DNA of 42,420 nt from Clostridia bacterium (GCA_900767195.1 CAAFYG010000072.1:1-42420); one strand, 5' to 3'; counted from the stretch's first letter, positions 21,901-30,375 are shown. The notes: generated by a model from the sequence alone, not told the origin. Made by a program: numbers and translations.

Positions 21901-24644
21901 AATTCCGCTTCGGCAACGCCCGAAAAATATTTGTTGTACGCGCCGGAAAGCAAATCTCTCGCGATTTTCACAAGCTCATCCGTCTTGCGCTGCGTCACCG
22001 CCGAAATCTTCTGGCGGTACAAATCGAGAAACAGCGCGAGATACGAGCGGAAATGGCGGATTTCCGTTACCACCACTTCGCCCGCACAGTAAATTTTATC
22101 GCGCAACTCGCCCGAATATTCGGTGACGTTTACGTTTTCGAACGGCGAATTGAATACGCCGCCACACTCTTTTGCCGCAGCCGCCGCCGATAAAATCCGG
22201 CTCTTGCACGCTTCCAGCTTGCTTTCCGTAAGCGTATCGTAAAACGCGTTTTCGATATTGAGAACGTCGGGCGCGTCTTTATTTTTCTCGTACAGCAAAA
22301 TCGCTTCGTAAATCGAAACGCCGAGCCGCCGCTTTTTATGCAGCGCGCGCATCGGGGCTTTCAATTCTTCGCGCAGCGCGGCAATTTCCGCCGCTTTGGG
22401 CGTTAAATCTTTCGTTTCTTCCGCGTTTTTTAAGCTCATCGTGCTTTCGATGCGGTGCAGAATATCCCCTTTGTCCGTCTTGTTCGAGTGAAGTTCCAGG
22501 CAGAAATCGCCGAGTCCGATCTCGTCTAAACGCTTTTTCACCACGTCAAGCGCGGCGCGCTTTTCCGCCACGAACAGCACCCGCTTATTATCTTCGAGCG
22601 CGTTCGCGATCATATTCGTGATCGTCTGACTTTTGCCCGTTCCGGGAGGGCCGTGCAACACGAAACTCTCGCCCGTGCGCGAAAGCGCGATCGCCGAAAA
22701 CTGCGAGCTGTCCGCGGGGAGCGGAATCAGCGTATCGGCGGGGTCGGCTTCGTCTTCTTCTTTGGCTTCGGGGTGCGAAGTGCGGTTCGCGCGGTGGGAA
22801 ATCAGCGCGGAAACAAGCTCGTTCTTTTCGAATTCGTCGATGCGGGCGCGAATATCGTGCCACATTAAATACCGCTGAAACGAAAACGCCGCCACATAGG
22901 CGTCTTTCGTAACGCCCCAGCCTTTCATGCCCGCCGTTTCCGCAAGAATGATATTGATCAGCTCCGAAATTTTATGCCGCGTAACATCGCCGCCCAAAGC
23001 ACGCACGTCGATATTGAACGCCTGTTTCAGGTATTCGAGCAGCGTGGTATTCACGAAATATTCCTCTTCGGAATATTCGAGCGAATAATCTTCATTGCCT
23101 TTTGCGCGGCGGATTTCGGCGGGACATAACACGAGCGGCGCATACCGCACCTGATTATCTTCCTTGCCCACGTACCGCAAAAATCCCACGGCGAGATAGA
23201 GTATTTTCACACCCGTTTCTTCGCCCGCTTCGCGGTTTCGCCGAAAAAGCCGCCCCGCGCTTTCGGTAAGCAATTTTTCGTCCGTCTGCACGCGCAGAAT
23301 CCCGCGCCGGTTTTCCAGTGCAAACAATTCTTTTTGCGAATCGCTCGCCTCGCCGCCGAATTTCTCGCCTTCGATCGCTCCGCCTTTTAGCCGCAGGCTC
23401 TTCTTTTCCGCAAACGCCGCGTACAACTCGTCCGGATCGGCGCAGCAAAGGTGCAGCGCGTTCTTTCCCGTGAAATTCAAAAGCGCATTTTTATTCGTTA
23501 AATCGAGAAGCCGCCGTTCCCATTGCTTGTTTCGCGGCAGCTTGCCTTCTAAGCCGAGCTTTCCCCGCTCGCGAAGCGGCGCGGGCGCGGCGTCGTCGGA
23601 AGAATCTTCGCTTTTTAAAAGCTCGTATCCTTTCACCGTTTTTCCGCGCAACGGCAGCGGCGCAACGCCGCCGAGCCGGCAACGGCGCACGTCTGCGAAA
23701 TATTCGTAATACCCCGCGCGCAGTTTTTGCATAAAATGCGCTTGCGAAAGCGTGAACGCGGCATTGCTGCCTTCAAACAAATCTTTCACGTCGATAAAAG
23801 CAAGCGAATTGATGCCTTCGGAAGCGTATTTTTCCACCGTTTCCCGATCGTCCGTCACCGTATCGGCAAAGCAGGTATCAAGCAGCCATACGCCCACGCT
23901 CGCCTCGTTTTCGCCGATCGCGATCACGGGCGAAAGTCTGGCGCTTTCAAGTGCCGCGGCGCATAAAATCGCAAGTTCGAAAGAAGTGGCGCGCCGCGAT
24001 TTCAGCGCGGAGATTTCCCCCGCCGCGCGGCACGGCTTCGATAAATCGAGCGCGGGATCTTCTTCGATTTCGTACTGCTTCAACGCGGAAAACACCGCCG
24101 CGAAAATCTTGCGCACGGCATTTTTATCCGCCCCCGCATAGCCGTATAAATCGGCGGTTTCATCCCACTTTTTCAAGCGTTTGCCCGCGTTTTCCAAAAT
24201 CCGCGCGCAATCGGAAATTCTCGGGCGCACAAACGCCGCGATACGCTCGGCATTGCCGCTCGTACCTTCCCAGTAATCGTACGGCAGCACCGTGATTTGC
24301 TTTTCGCCCTCCGCTATTTCGTTTTTGTCGATCGAGGCGGAAAAATGCACCGTCGATACGAAAAGCTCGTTGTTTTCGGCGAGAACGAGCGGCGAAAACA
24401 AGCCGCCCTCCGAAACTTCCGCCGCGCTTTCAAACGGTACTTCCACGCTCGTTTCGTAAGGTAAAATCAGATTTTTATCGTCCCACACCCTTAAAGTGAC
24501 GGTAACGTTTTCGCTGTAAGAATTCTGCACCCGGAATTTTGCTTCCGTTTGCAGAAAATAATCGGCATAGCCCGCGTAATCGGGCATGCTTGCCGTTAAA
24601 GTGATCGCCTCTTTGATCGCGTTCGCTTTCTTGTTCGCCGCCAT
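18984..24644 (-). CDS. DUF4011 / superfamily 1 helicase / nuclease-like / DUF3320 protein, probable Hhe-type defence protein
   Basis: This 1886-residue protein has, in order: an N-terminal beta-rich part (1-110); an alpha-helical and transglutaminase-like part (about 130-320); DUF4011 starting WERRLLDLTNKNALLNF (375); an SF1 helicase with Walker A GPPGTGKS (665-672), Walker B FDEAS (D1286, E1287), GDPKQLPP, HYRSKHESLI, NVQGDERDV and NVAVSRARE (about 1516); a Vsr/DUF559-like nuclease fold (about 1590-1690); and a DUF3320 winged helix at the end. Single proteins with DUF4011, helicase and Vsr-like parts have been described as the anti-phage system Hhe. The nuclease motif is altered: DFKIDVAVVD (D1613) is kept but the usual IECD reads ILCD. 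AAGGAG precedes the ATG. It has its own promoter. Confidence 0.85.
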   Translation of the reverse strand: MAANKKANAIKEAITLTASMPDYAGYADYFLQTEAKFRVQNSYSENVTVTLRVWDDKNLILPYETSVEVPFESAAEVSEGGLFSPLVLAENNELFVSTVHFSASIDKNEIAEGEKQITVLPYDYWEGTSGNAERIAAFVRPRISDCARILENAGKRLKKWDETADLYGYAGADKNAVRKIFAAVFSALKQYEIEEDPALDLSKPCRAAGEISALKSRRATSFELAILCAAALESARLSPVIAIGENEASVGVWLLDTCFADTVTDDRETVEKYASEGINSLAFIDVKDLFEGSNAAFTLSQAHFMQKLRAGYYEYFADVRRCRLGGVAPLPLRGKTVKGYELLKSEDSSDDAAPAPLRERGKLGLEGKLPRNKQWERRLLDLTNKNALLNFTGKNALHLCCADPDELYAAFAEKKSLRLKGGAIEGEKFGGEASDSQKELFALENRRGILRVQTDEKLLTESAGRLFRRNREAGEETGVKILYLAVGFLRYVGKEDNQVRYAPLVLCPAEIRRAKGNEDYSLEYSEEEYFVNTTLLEYLKQAFNIDVRALGGDVTRHKISELINIILAETAGMKGWGVTKDAYVAAFSFQRYLMWHDIRARIDEFEKNELVSALISHRANRTSHPEAKEEDEADPADTLIPLPADSSQFSAIALSRTGESFVLHGPPGTGKSQTITNMIANALEDNKRVLFVAEKRAALDVVKKRLDEIGLGDFCLELHSNKTDKGDILHRIESTMSLKNAEETKDLTPKAAEIAALREELKAPMRALHKKRRLGVSIYEAILLYEKNKDAPDVLNIENAFYDTLTESKLEACKSRILSAAAAAKECGGVFNSPFENVNVTEYSGELRDKIYCAGEVVVTEIRHFRSYLALFLDLYRQKISAVTQRKTDELVKIARDLLSGAYNKYFSGVAEAEFSVFFNASRRLDELLEYYFSHFKSLAELDEKEYEKLSSYLAAGGDYRSDKTAAAVGKKLLKTAKHEMDQDDINKFLQVTAEIYESEKTVTGTAPAKAFTDKNGNVSWKKRADYMRDLNELHARCAGVFMDYNPDAFNGTCIRAKNGFTAPVLEGFLKAADSFETAKKSFLAAVNADENKITREDVPDYFYSKASALIDNLDMLANWCMYKKTVAELKKLGCSFIGEALENGKLTGANVLAGFEKNVYQNFLAINIPADPDLARCSVGTLEETVEKFRVAWDTFSSLTREKIRADLISRLPKEENGDYGALGVEVSAFSRLSKTQLRGSGVRGLFREVPELLKRVCPCLLMSPATVAQYLAPEANSFDLVIFDEASQMTTAEAVGAIARAKSAVIVGDPKQLPPTEFFNSAYVDEDNLENEDLESVLDDCLALGMSERHLIWHYRSKHESLIAFSNNMYYDNRLCTFPSPDALDSKVKFIQVDGTYDRGFTKRNRKEAEALAAEVIRRLQDPILSRSSMGVVTFSSAQQEDIEKILTKAIAAKKLESAAYEREEPLFVKNLENVQGDERDVILFSVCYGPDVTGRVSLNFGPLNQSGGWRRLNVAVSRAREEMLVFSTMTAGMIDLAKTSSKGVAGLKSFLEFAERGKTSLAVRSGAAGASGANAGGIGGANAGGSIGKYIAAELSSYGYECRYDVGASDFKIDVAVVDPKNKHEFILAILCDANNEFSVKDRNVLQVQALKRANWNVLRVNCVNYYNNPKREIKRVKEALDRLTGSEKKSKGFMRYAKPYRAVAATAAAGGETAAFVTGGEHDAEIAARLKEIVAAEEPISREFLKTRCLSTFGIAKSGARIDARLNALIDSCAFKKERAAGVDYYYKNDRVLAQSKFRVENEPCLRHGEQDFTAIETLFLIRAALEERVSLYFDELTSLVCGVYKVKRPTEQFVAFLRSCVAYGEERGLLVRSVSDRITLA

Positions 24645-24742
24645 AACGTCTCCTTTTCTTCCTCGTTTCGCACGCTCGCGCAGGTCTTTCCGGCCGTTGA
24701 GCGCGTACCGCGAAACGAAACTTCGCTTACTCGTTTGTTTCT

Positions 24743-24771
24743 ATTCTACCACTTTTTTTTTAAAAATGCAA
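24743..24771 (-). promoter_or_regulatory. Promoter of the DUF4011 helicase gene
   Basis: On the minus strand TTGCAT (24766-24771), 17-nt spacer that includes an A-run, and TAGAAT (24743-24748). The -35 hexamer shares bases with the terminator of the preceding gene, leaving about 90 nt of leader. Confidence 0.75.
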
Positions 24772-24790
24772 CCGCTTAAAAAGCGGTTGC
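24768..24790 (-). terminator. Terminator of the small membrane protein gene
   Basis: On the minus strand GCAACCGCTT and AAGCGGTTGC form a perfect 10-bp stem (24781-24790 with 24768-24777) with a 3-nt loop. ATTTTT follows. It lies 44 nt after the stop at 24834. Confidence 0.88.
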
Positions 24791-24833
24791 CAAAACTTTT
24801 GTTCGATTTTTCTTCCGCGAACGATCGCCCCGC

Positions 24834-25217
24834 TTATTTCGCCCCGCTCCCGTCGGTACTTCCGCCAACATTACGATCGTTTTTTTCGTTTTCCGTTTTC
24901 TCTTCTTCCTTAAAAGACGCGTTCAAAGCGTCGTCGCGCCCGCTTTTTTCGTCGCCGGAATCGGCGGTTGCGGCGTCTGTCCCGTCTTTTTTGTCGTGAT
25001 TTTTAAACGCGCCTTTTTTCTTCATAATCAGAATTCCTGCGATCCCCGCCGCGGCAAGCGCAAGAAACAAAGGCAACCGTTCGAAAAAAATCCGCCATTG
25101 CAGATTTGATTGATACAGCACATCGTAAAGAATATAAATCGTAAGGCCGATTAAAAACACCAGCCAGCCCAAAAACCCCTTCAATTTTTTCCAAAGTTTC
25201 TTAAAAAAATTTTTCAT
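24834..25217 (-). CDS. Small membrane protein with charged C-terminal tail, unknown function
   Basis: The 127-residue product has a basic start (MKNFFKKLWKKLKGF), one long or two close hydrophobic helices (about 16-33 and 49-65) and a highly charged, Asp/Glu/Lys-rich tail of some 60 residues likely to be disordered in the cytoplasm. I do not recognise a family. The ATG at 25217 has a GGGAG site. A start 8 codons earlier would lie too close to the -10 box to be translated normally. It is transcribed alone, divergent from murG, with its own promoter and terminator. Confidence 0.65.
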   Translation of the reverse strand: MKNFFKKLWKKLKGFLGWLVFLIGLTIYILYDVLYQSNLQWRIFFERLPLFLALAAAGIAGILIMKKKGAFKNHDKKDGTDAATADSGDEKSGRDDALNASFKEEEKTENEKNDRNVGGSTDGSGAK

Positions 25218-25252
25218 GGCGCAACTCCCGGAAATATTCATCTCCCGAGAAT

Positions 25253-25281
25253 ATTATACGCGCCGCGCGCGATTTTGTCAA
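25253..25281 (-). promoter_or_regulatory. Promoter of the small membrane protein gene
   Basis: On the minus strand TTGACA (25276-25281), exactly 17 nt of spacer (GC-rich) and TATAAT (25253-25258). This is a full consensus promoter, so strong expression is expected. Confidence 0.9.
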
Positions 25282-25290
25282 GCCTATCCG

Positions 25291-25319
25291 TTATATTTTC
25301 TTTGCCCGCCGCCTATAAT
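25291..25319 (+). promoter_or_regulatory. Probable promoter of murG-yunB
   Basis: TATAAT (25314-25319) is clear. The best -35 at 17 nt is TTATAT (25291-25296), which is weak. The start of transcription would be about 30 nt before the murG ATG at 25355. Confidence 0.55.
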
Positions 25320-25354
25320 ATTTACGGGCAATCTTTTCTTCGGAGGACGAATTT

Positions 25355-26401
25355 ATGTATAAAATTCTCTTCACCGGCGGCGGCAGCGCGGGGCATACCG
25401 TGCCAAACATAGCGATTATTTCCGATCTTTTGCGCCGGGGCGGTTTCCGGGCGGCGTATATCGGCACGAACGGCATCGAAAAACGGCTTGTTTCCGCCAC
25501 AGGTACGCCCTTTTACGAAATTTCCTGCCCCAAACTCGTGCGTTCGTTCACGGCAAAAAATTTAAAAATTCCGTTTGAGCTTTGTAAAGCCGTGCGCGCC
25601 GCGCGTGCAATTTTGCGCGAAATCAAGCCCGATCTCGTCTTTTCGAAAGGCGGATTCGTTGCGCTGCCCGTATGTCTCGCCGCGCACAAAGAAAAAATCC
25701 CCGTTTTAACGCACGAAAGCGACCTTTCGCCCGGACTTTCCACTCGTCTGATCGCCGGAAAATGCCGCTTCGTGCTTACTTCTTTTCCCGAAACGGCGGC
25801 TCGCTTTAAAAACGGAAAATTTACGGGTTCACCCTTGCGCGCCGAGCTTTTCGAAGCAAAACGCGGCGCAAAAAAAGGCAAAAACGGCAGAAAAACGCTG
25901 CTTGCTTTCGGCGGCGGCTCGGGCGCGACGGCGATCAACCGGGCGATTTTTCAAAATCTCGACGAGCTGACGAAAGTTTTTTCTATCGTGCATATTCTCG
26001 GCGAAAAAAACGTTGCCGCCGCCCCCGCACACGCGCATTACACACCGCTTGCGTACGCCGAAAATATGGGCGAAGCCTACGCAAATGCGAACGTTGTGCT
26101 TGCCCGCGCGGGTAGCAACACCCTTTTCGAAATCGCCGCGCTGAAAATCCCCGCGCTGATCGTGCCGCTCGAAAAAGGCAGCCGCGGCGATCAGAAAGAA
26201 AACGCCGACTATTTTTTTTCGAAAGGACTGATTTCCGTGGCATCCGAAAATACGCTTTCTCAAAACCTGTGCGCGAAATTGCAGGCGGTTCTCGCCGACG
26301 AAGCAATGAAAAACGCGCTTGAAACCGGTCCGTTTTCGAAAAGCGGCAACGAAAAAATCATCGCCGCCGTCGAAGAAACGCTGCGGGAAAATCAAAAATG
26401 A
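25355..26401 (+). CDS. murG: MurG: lipid II synthase, UDP-GlcNAc transferase
   Basis: The 348-residue GT-B glycosyltransferase adds GlcNAc from UDP-GlcNAc to lipid I on the inner membrane face, making lipid II for peptidoglycan. The N-terminal lipid-side loop is FTGGGSAGHTVPN. IGTNGIEKRLV, PDLVFSKGGFVALPV and LTHESDLSPGLSTRL follow. The C-terminal donor domain has LLAFGGGSGATAINRAI and ARAGSNTLFEIAALKIPALIVPL ending GDQKENADYF. Length is near the family norm. An AGGAGG site precedes the ATG. It lies outside a division and cell wall cluster and overlaps yunB by 4 nt; such placement beside a sporulation gene may hint at expression in spore formation, which is inference. Confidence 0.92.
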   Translation: MYKILFTGGGSAGHTVPNIAIISDLLRRGGFRAAYIGTNGIEKRLVSATGTPFYEISCPKLVRSFTAKNLKIPFELCKAVRAARAILREIKPDLVFSKGGFVALPVCLAAHKEKIPVLTHESDLSPGLSTRLIAGKCRFVLTSFPETAARFKNGKFTGSPLRAELFEAKRGAKKGKNGRKTLLAFGGGSGATAINRAIFQNLDELTKVFSIVHILGEKNVAAAPAHAHYTPLAYAENMGEAYANANVVLARAGSNTLFEIAALKIPALIVPLEKGSRGDQKENADYFFSKGLISVASENTLSQNLCAKLQAVLADEAMKNALETGPFSKSGNEKIIAAVEETLRENQK

Positions 26402-27156
26402 GCGGCGCATACAAGCCGAGCTATACCTACGAAGCCACAAGTGCGCACATGCGCAATTGTTCCGGCGAGACAATGCAAAAAAGCACGCCGCACACTTACG
26501 CAATCGCCGCCGCGAAAAAAAGAAAAAAGCGCAGAATCCTGCGCCTTGTATGTATTCTTATCGCGTTTTTTCTCGCCGCGCTTATCTATTTTCAAACGAA
26601 CGTTACGCGCGTACTTATTTCCGTCAGCGAAGCCACGATGCGTTCTTCCGCCGTGGAAGCGATCAATTCGGCGGTGTATAAAACGCTCGGCAGCAACCCA
26701 TCTTACGAAGATCTCGTGAAGATCGAGCGCGACGAAAACGGCAACGTAGCCGCCCTTTCGGCAAACGCGCTGAAAATCAATAAAATCGCGCGCGACACCG
26801 CTTCGATTTCGCAGAAAATTTTGCAGGAAACGGGAGAAAACGGCGTGATGATCCCCATCGGCGCGCTCACGGGAATCGAAGCTCTCGCGGGCGCGGGAAA
26901 GCGGATCAACATCGATATTCTGCCCGTATGCTCGGTGGTATGCTCGTTCTCTTCCGCGTTTGAAAGCGTGGGCATCAACCAGACGAAACACTCGATTTAT
27001 TTAAACGTGCTTGCGGATATCAGTATCGTGATGGCTTCGCGCACCGATCATTTCGCCGTGCAGACGGACGTGCTTGCGGGCGAGTGCGTGATCGTGGGCA
27101 AAATCCCCGAAATGTATTTTCAGACGGATCTTTCGGGCAGAACAAGCGGCTTGTAA
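26398..27156 (+). CDS. yunB: Sporulation protein YunB
   Basis: The 252-residue protein has a basic N-terminal part (KKRKKRRI), one membrane helix (about 48-65) and an outside domain typical of YunB: SEATMRSSAVEAINSAVYKTL, VKIERDENGNVAALSANALKINKIARD, IPIGALTGIEALAGAGKRINIDILPV, and the closing ECVIVGKIPEMYFQ. In B. subtilis yunB is expressed in the mother cell under sigma-E and is needed for normal spores; its biochemical role is unknown. The start codon overlaps the murG stop (ATGA). Its presence is the best evidence in the window for a spore-forming lineage. The first 45 residues (Thr/Ser/Tyr-rich) are longer than usual. Confidence 0.88.
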   Translation: MSGAYKPSYTYEATSAHMRNCSGETMQKSTPHTYAIAAAKKRKKRRILRLVCILIAFFLAALIYFQTNVTRVLISVSEATMRSSAVEAINSAVYKTLGSNPSYEDLVKIERDENGNVAALSANALKINKIARDTASISQKILQETGENGVMIPIGALTGIEALAGAGKRINIDILPVCSVVCSFSSAFESVGINQTKHSIYLNVLADISIVMASRTDHFAVQTDVLAGECVIVGKIPEMYFQTDLSGRTSGL

Positions 27157-27173
27157 CGTATTATAAAAATTTG

Positions 27174-27198
27174 GGCTTTGAGCGGCAAGCTCAAAGCC
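27174..27198. terminator. Bidirectional terminator between yunB and oppF
   Basis: GGCTTTGAGC (27174-27183) pairs with GCTCAAAGCC (27189-27198) over a 5-nt loop. TTAAAA lies on the plus side, and on the minus side AAATTTTTATAA gives a good T-run, so it best terminates the opp operon and probably serves both. Confidence 0.82.
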
Positions 27199-27207
27199 TT
27201 AAAAGCG

Positions 27208-28149
27208 TCAGATTTCGCGTTTTTTAAATTTATCCACTTCTTCGTCCGTGCCGAACACGTAGTGCGAGCCGCCGAGGCAATGCATTTCGCCCACATTGTA
27301 ATCAAGACCGGAAGAATAATAATCGTACGCTTCCGCCGCGCGCTTTTTTTCCGCGATCGGGTTGGGGCAGGGAATCGCCGAAATCAGCGAACGCGTATAC
27401 GGGTGCGTGGGGTTTTCGAAAATCTCTTCGGTAGTACCCGTTTCGAGAAGATGCCCAAGATGCAATACGCCGATCCGATCGGAAATGTACTTCACCATCG
27501 AAAGATCGTGCGCGATGAAAAGATACGCCGTGCCGGTTTCTTCCTGAATATCTTTCATCAGGTTCACCACCTGCGCCTGAATGGAAACGTCCAGCGCGGA
27601 AATGCACTCGTCGGCGATAATCAGATCGGGATTCATAATCAGCGCGCGCGCAATGCCCACTCGCTGCCTTTGTCCGCCGGAAAACTGATGCGGGTATCTG
27701 TCGAAATGCTCGGGCGCAAGCCCCACTTTTTTTAATAAAGCTTCGATTTTTTCGGTGCGTTCGGCGCGTGTTTTATACGCCTTGTGAATATCGAGTCCTT
27801 CGCCGATAATGTCGCCCACGCGCTTGCGCGGGTTTAAAGACGCCATGGGATCCTGAAAAATCATCTGCATTTTCGTGCGCAGGATCTTAGTGGTTTCCGT
27901 ATCCGTTTTCCCGGAAATATCTCTTCCCTTGAAAATAATTTTGCCGCCCGTAGGTCTGTAAAGGCGGATCACGCTTCTGCCGATCGTGGATTTACCGCTG
28001 CCCGATTCGCCCACCAGGCCGTACGTTTCTCCGGGGTAGATTTCAAACGAAACGTTATCCACCGCGCGCACCGTATAGCTGCCGTTGATGCGGAAATACT
28101 GCTTTAAATTTTCCACACGCAAAATGGGTTCTGCGTTATAATCCTTCAT
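27208..28149 (-). CDS. oppF: Oligopeptide ABC transporter ATP-binding protein OppF
   Basis: The 313-residue ATPase has Walker A GLVGESGSGKST, the Q-loop MIFQDPMASLNPRKRV, signature FSGGQRQRVGIARAL and Walker B LIIADECISALD with the switch His in IAHDLSMVKYI. The C-terminal HPYTRSLISAIPCPNP is typical of peptide importers. It pairs with OppD to drive uptake through OppB and OppC. In the Walker B extension a Cys stands where most homologues have Pro (DEC rather than DEP), probably harmless. A C-terminal stretch of about 45 residues ends in YVFGTDEEVDKFKKREI. It overlaps oppD by 14 nt and is last in the operon. Confidence 0.94.
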   Translation of the reverse strand: MKDYNAEPILRVENLKQYFRINGSYTVRAVDNVSFEIYPGETYGLVGESGSGKSTIGRSVIRLYRPTGGKIIFKGRDISGKTDTETTKILRTKMQMIFQDPMASLNPRKRVGDIIGEGLDIHKAYKTRAERTEKIEALLKKVGLAPEHFDRYPHQFSGGQRQRVGIARALIMNPDLIIADECISALDVSIQAQVVNLMKDIQEETGTAYLFIAHDLSMVKYISDRIGVLHLGHLLETGTTEEIFENPTHPYTRSLISAIPCPNPIAEKKRAAEAYDYYSSGLDYNVGEMHCLGGSHYVFGTDEEVDKFKKREI

Positions 28150-29224
28150 ATACTTCCGCCTCCTTTTTCATTCTTTCCACACGCGCTTTCAGCTCTGCCG
28201 GCATCTCGCACTTCGGCGCGCGCTCGTCTAAAAGCCACGTTGCCGCATAGTGCGTTTCGCTCAGCTTAAACATCGGCGGCTCTTTCTTTTCGTCGATCTT
28301 CAGGCGATATGCGTTGCGCGGCGCGAACGCGTCGCCGGGCACTTCGTTTGACAGATTCGGCGGCGATCCGGGAATGGTGTAAAGCCGCGCTTCCGAAGTG
28401 GTGAGATCGGGCATCGCCGATAAAAGTCCCCACGTGTACGGATGTTTCGGCTCGTAGAAAATCTCGTTCACCGTACCTTTTTCCACAATTTTGCCCGCGT
28501 ACATCACGTTTACGTAGTCCGCCACTTTCGCCACCACGCCGAGATCGTGCGTGATGTAAATCACCGAAATGCCGCGCTCTTTCTGTATGCCGCAGATGAG
28601 TTCCAGAATTTTCGCCTGAATCGTCACGTCCAGCGCGGTGGTCGGCTCGTCGCAAATCAACAGGTCGGGGTTACACGAAAGCGCGATGGCGATCACCACG
28701 CGCTGCCGCATGCCGCCGGAAAGCTGATGCGGGTACTGTTTCATACGCTTCGCCGCGTCCGTGATGCCCACTTCTTCTAAAAGCTTTTCCGCCTTTTCGT
28801 ACGCTTCCTGCTTCGAAATGCCGAAGTGCCAGATCATACCTTCGGCAATCTGCCTGCCGATACGCATCGTAGGGTCGAGCGAAGTCATCGGATCCTGAAA
28901 AACCATCGCGATCCGCTTGCCGTTGATGTGCTTGCGCATCCAGTTTTTATCTTTCCCGAGCAGATTCACCGTGTCGTCCGTGCCGTCCGCATGCGTATAC
29001 GAAAATAAAATCTCGCCCGAATTCACGGTGGCGTTCGGCGCAAGAATCCCCATGATCGCCTTACAACTTACAGATTTTCCGCTGCCCGATTCGCCCACGA
29101 TCGCCACGGTTTCGCCGCGGTATAAATCGAAATCCACGCCGCGGATGGTATGCACCGCGCCCGAATTCGTCTGAAACGTGATATCGAGATCGCGCACCGT
29201 TAAAATTCTCTTTCTTTCCGCCAT
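28136..29224 (-). CDS. oppD: Oligopeptide ABC transporter ATP-binding protein OppD
   Basis: The 362-residue ATPase has Walker A AIVGESGSGKSVSC, Q-loop MVFQDPMTSLDPTMRIG, signature LSGGMRQRVVIAIAL, Walker B LLICDEPTTALD and switch His in YITHDLGVVA. The C-terminal HPYTWGLLSAMPDL with IPGSPPNL is the oligopeptide/dipeptide transporter C-terminal extension; only one Cys remains there (APKCEMP) of the several that can bind an iron-sulfur cluster in some OppD proteins. The Walker A region reads GKSVSCKAIMG, as usual for OppD. It begins 23 nt after the oppC stop and overlaps oppF, showing a tight operon. With OppF it forms the heterodimeric motor. Confidence 0.94.
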   Translation of the reverse strand: MAERKRILTVRDLDITFQTNSGAVHTIRGVDFDLYRGETVAIVGESGSGKSVSCKAIMGILAPNATVNSGEILFSYTHADGTDDTVNLLGKDKNWMRKHINGKRIAMVFQDPMTSLDPTMRIGRQIAEGMIWHFGISKQEAYEKAEKLLEEVGITDAAKRMKQYPHQLSGGMRQRVVIAIALSCNPDLLICDEPTTALDVTIQAKILELICGIQKERGISVIYITHDLGVVAKVADYVNVMYAGKIVEKGTVNEIFYEPKHPYTWGLLSAMPDLTTSEARLYTIPGSPPNLSNEVPGDAFAPRNAYRLKIDEKKEPPMFKLSETHYAATWLLDERAPKCEMPAELKARVERMKKEAEVYEGL

Positions 29225-29247
29225 GTTGCCGCCTCCTTTTTCTTATT

Positions 29248-30375
29248 TTACATATCTTTCATCTTCGGATCGAGCGCTTCGCGCAAGCCGTCGCCCACCA
29301 GATTGAACGAAAGCATTAAAAGCGCGAGAATGATAATCGGCGGCATGATCTGATACGGGTGGGTGTTAAATACCTGAAATCCGTCCGAAATCAGCGAGCC
29401 GAGCGAACACTCGGGCAGCCTTACGCCAAGCCCTACGAAAGATAAAAACGCTTCCGTGAAAATCGCCGTGGGGATCGAGAACATCACCTGCGTGATCACC
29501 GGTCCTACGATGTTCGGCAAAACGCCTTTGAAAATGATCGACATATTGCCCGCGCCCAGCGTGCGGCTTGCCAGAATATATTCTCTGTCTTTCAGGCGCA
29601 GCATTTCCGCGCGGGAAATGCGGCTCATGCCGATCCATTCGGTGATAAGAAGCGCAACGATAATCGCGCCCAGCCCCGGTTTCATCGCCAGCGAAAGCAA
29701 AATCACCACCACAAGCCGGGGAATACCGTTAATAATTTCCACTACGCGCTGCATAATACCGTCGGTCACGCCGCCGAAATACCCCGATACCAGCCCGTAG
29801 CTCATGCCGATGATCATATCGATCACCGTAGCCACGATCGCGATGATCAGCGAAATTCTCGCGCCGTACCAGGTGCGCGTCCAGATGTCGCGCCCGAGTT
29901 CGTCCGTACCGAACAAGAAGTATTTGTCCGTCATGCCGTTTTCGATATACTTATTCACTTTCGTGCTTTCGCCGGTCACGGTGCGAATGGTTTCCCAGCC
30001 GTTGAAAATGCCGAGTTTCTCAAGAAACGGCACGCGCGGCGCCATGTTCGTGGCAAGCACGTTCACTTCGTCGTAACTGTACGAGCTGAAAAGCGGTACG
30101 AAAATCGCGAGCAGCACGATCACGCCGATACAAATCAGTCCGAACACGGAGATTTTCTTTTTGAAAAACCGCGTAAACACGCCTTTCCAGTACCCCTGCG
30201 ACGAGAAATTCGTATCCACCGCCGCTTCTTCCGTTTTCACGAACGTGAAATCGTCGGGCGCGAATACATATTCTTTTTCCGCAGATTTTTTTTCTTGCAA
30301 AACGGCGGTTTCCGTTGCTTCGCAAGCCGTTCCGCTTTCCGTTTGCAATGCGGATTTTTTTCTGAAAGGTTTCAT
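29248..30375 (-). CDS. oppC: Oligopeptide ABC transporter permease OppC
   Basis: The 375-residue permease has an N-terminal cytoplasmic stretch of about 75 residues, the FKKKISVFGLICIGVIVLLAIFVPLFSSYSYD first helix, an outside loop of about 75 residues ending in FLFGTDELGRDIWTRTWYGARISL, and the BPD_transp_1 core. The EAA loop reads EMLRLKDREYILASRTLGAGNMSIIFKGVLPNI, the coupling helix that contacts OppD/OppF. FVGLGVRLPECSLGSLI and GDGLREALDPKMKDM close it. The N-terminal extension (rich in Glu and Thr) is longer than normal and of unknown use. The ATG at 30375 has an AGGAGG site at proper distance; a TTG two codons earlier does not. Confidence 0.94.
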   Translation of the reverse strand: MKPFRKKSALQTESGTACEATETAVLQEKKSAEKEYVFAPDDFTFVKTEEAAVDTNFSSQGYWKGVFTRFFKKKISVFGLICIGVIVLLAIFVPLFSSYSYDEVNVLATNMAPRVPFLEKLGIFNGWETIRTVTGESTKVNKYIENGMTDKYFLFGTDELGRDIWTRTWYGARISLIIAIVATVIDMIIGMSYGLVSGYFGGVTDGIMQRVVEIINGIPRLVVVILLSLAMKPGLGAIIVALLITEWIGMSRISRAEMLRLKDREYILASRTLGAGNMSIIFKGVLPNIVGPVITQVMFSIPTAIFTEAFLSFVGLGVRLPECSLGSLISDGFQVFNTHPYQIMPPIIILALLMLSFNLVGDGLREALDPKMKDM

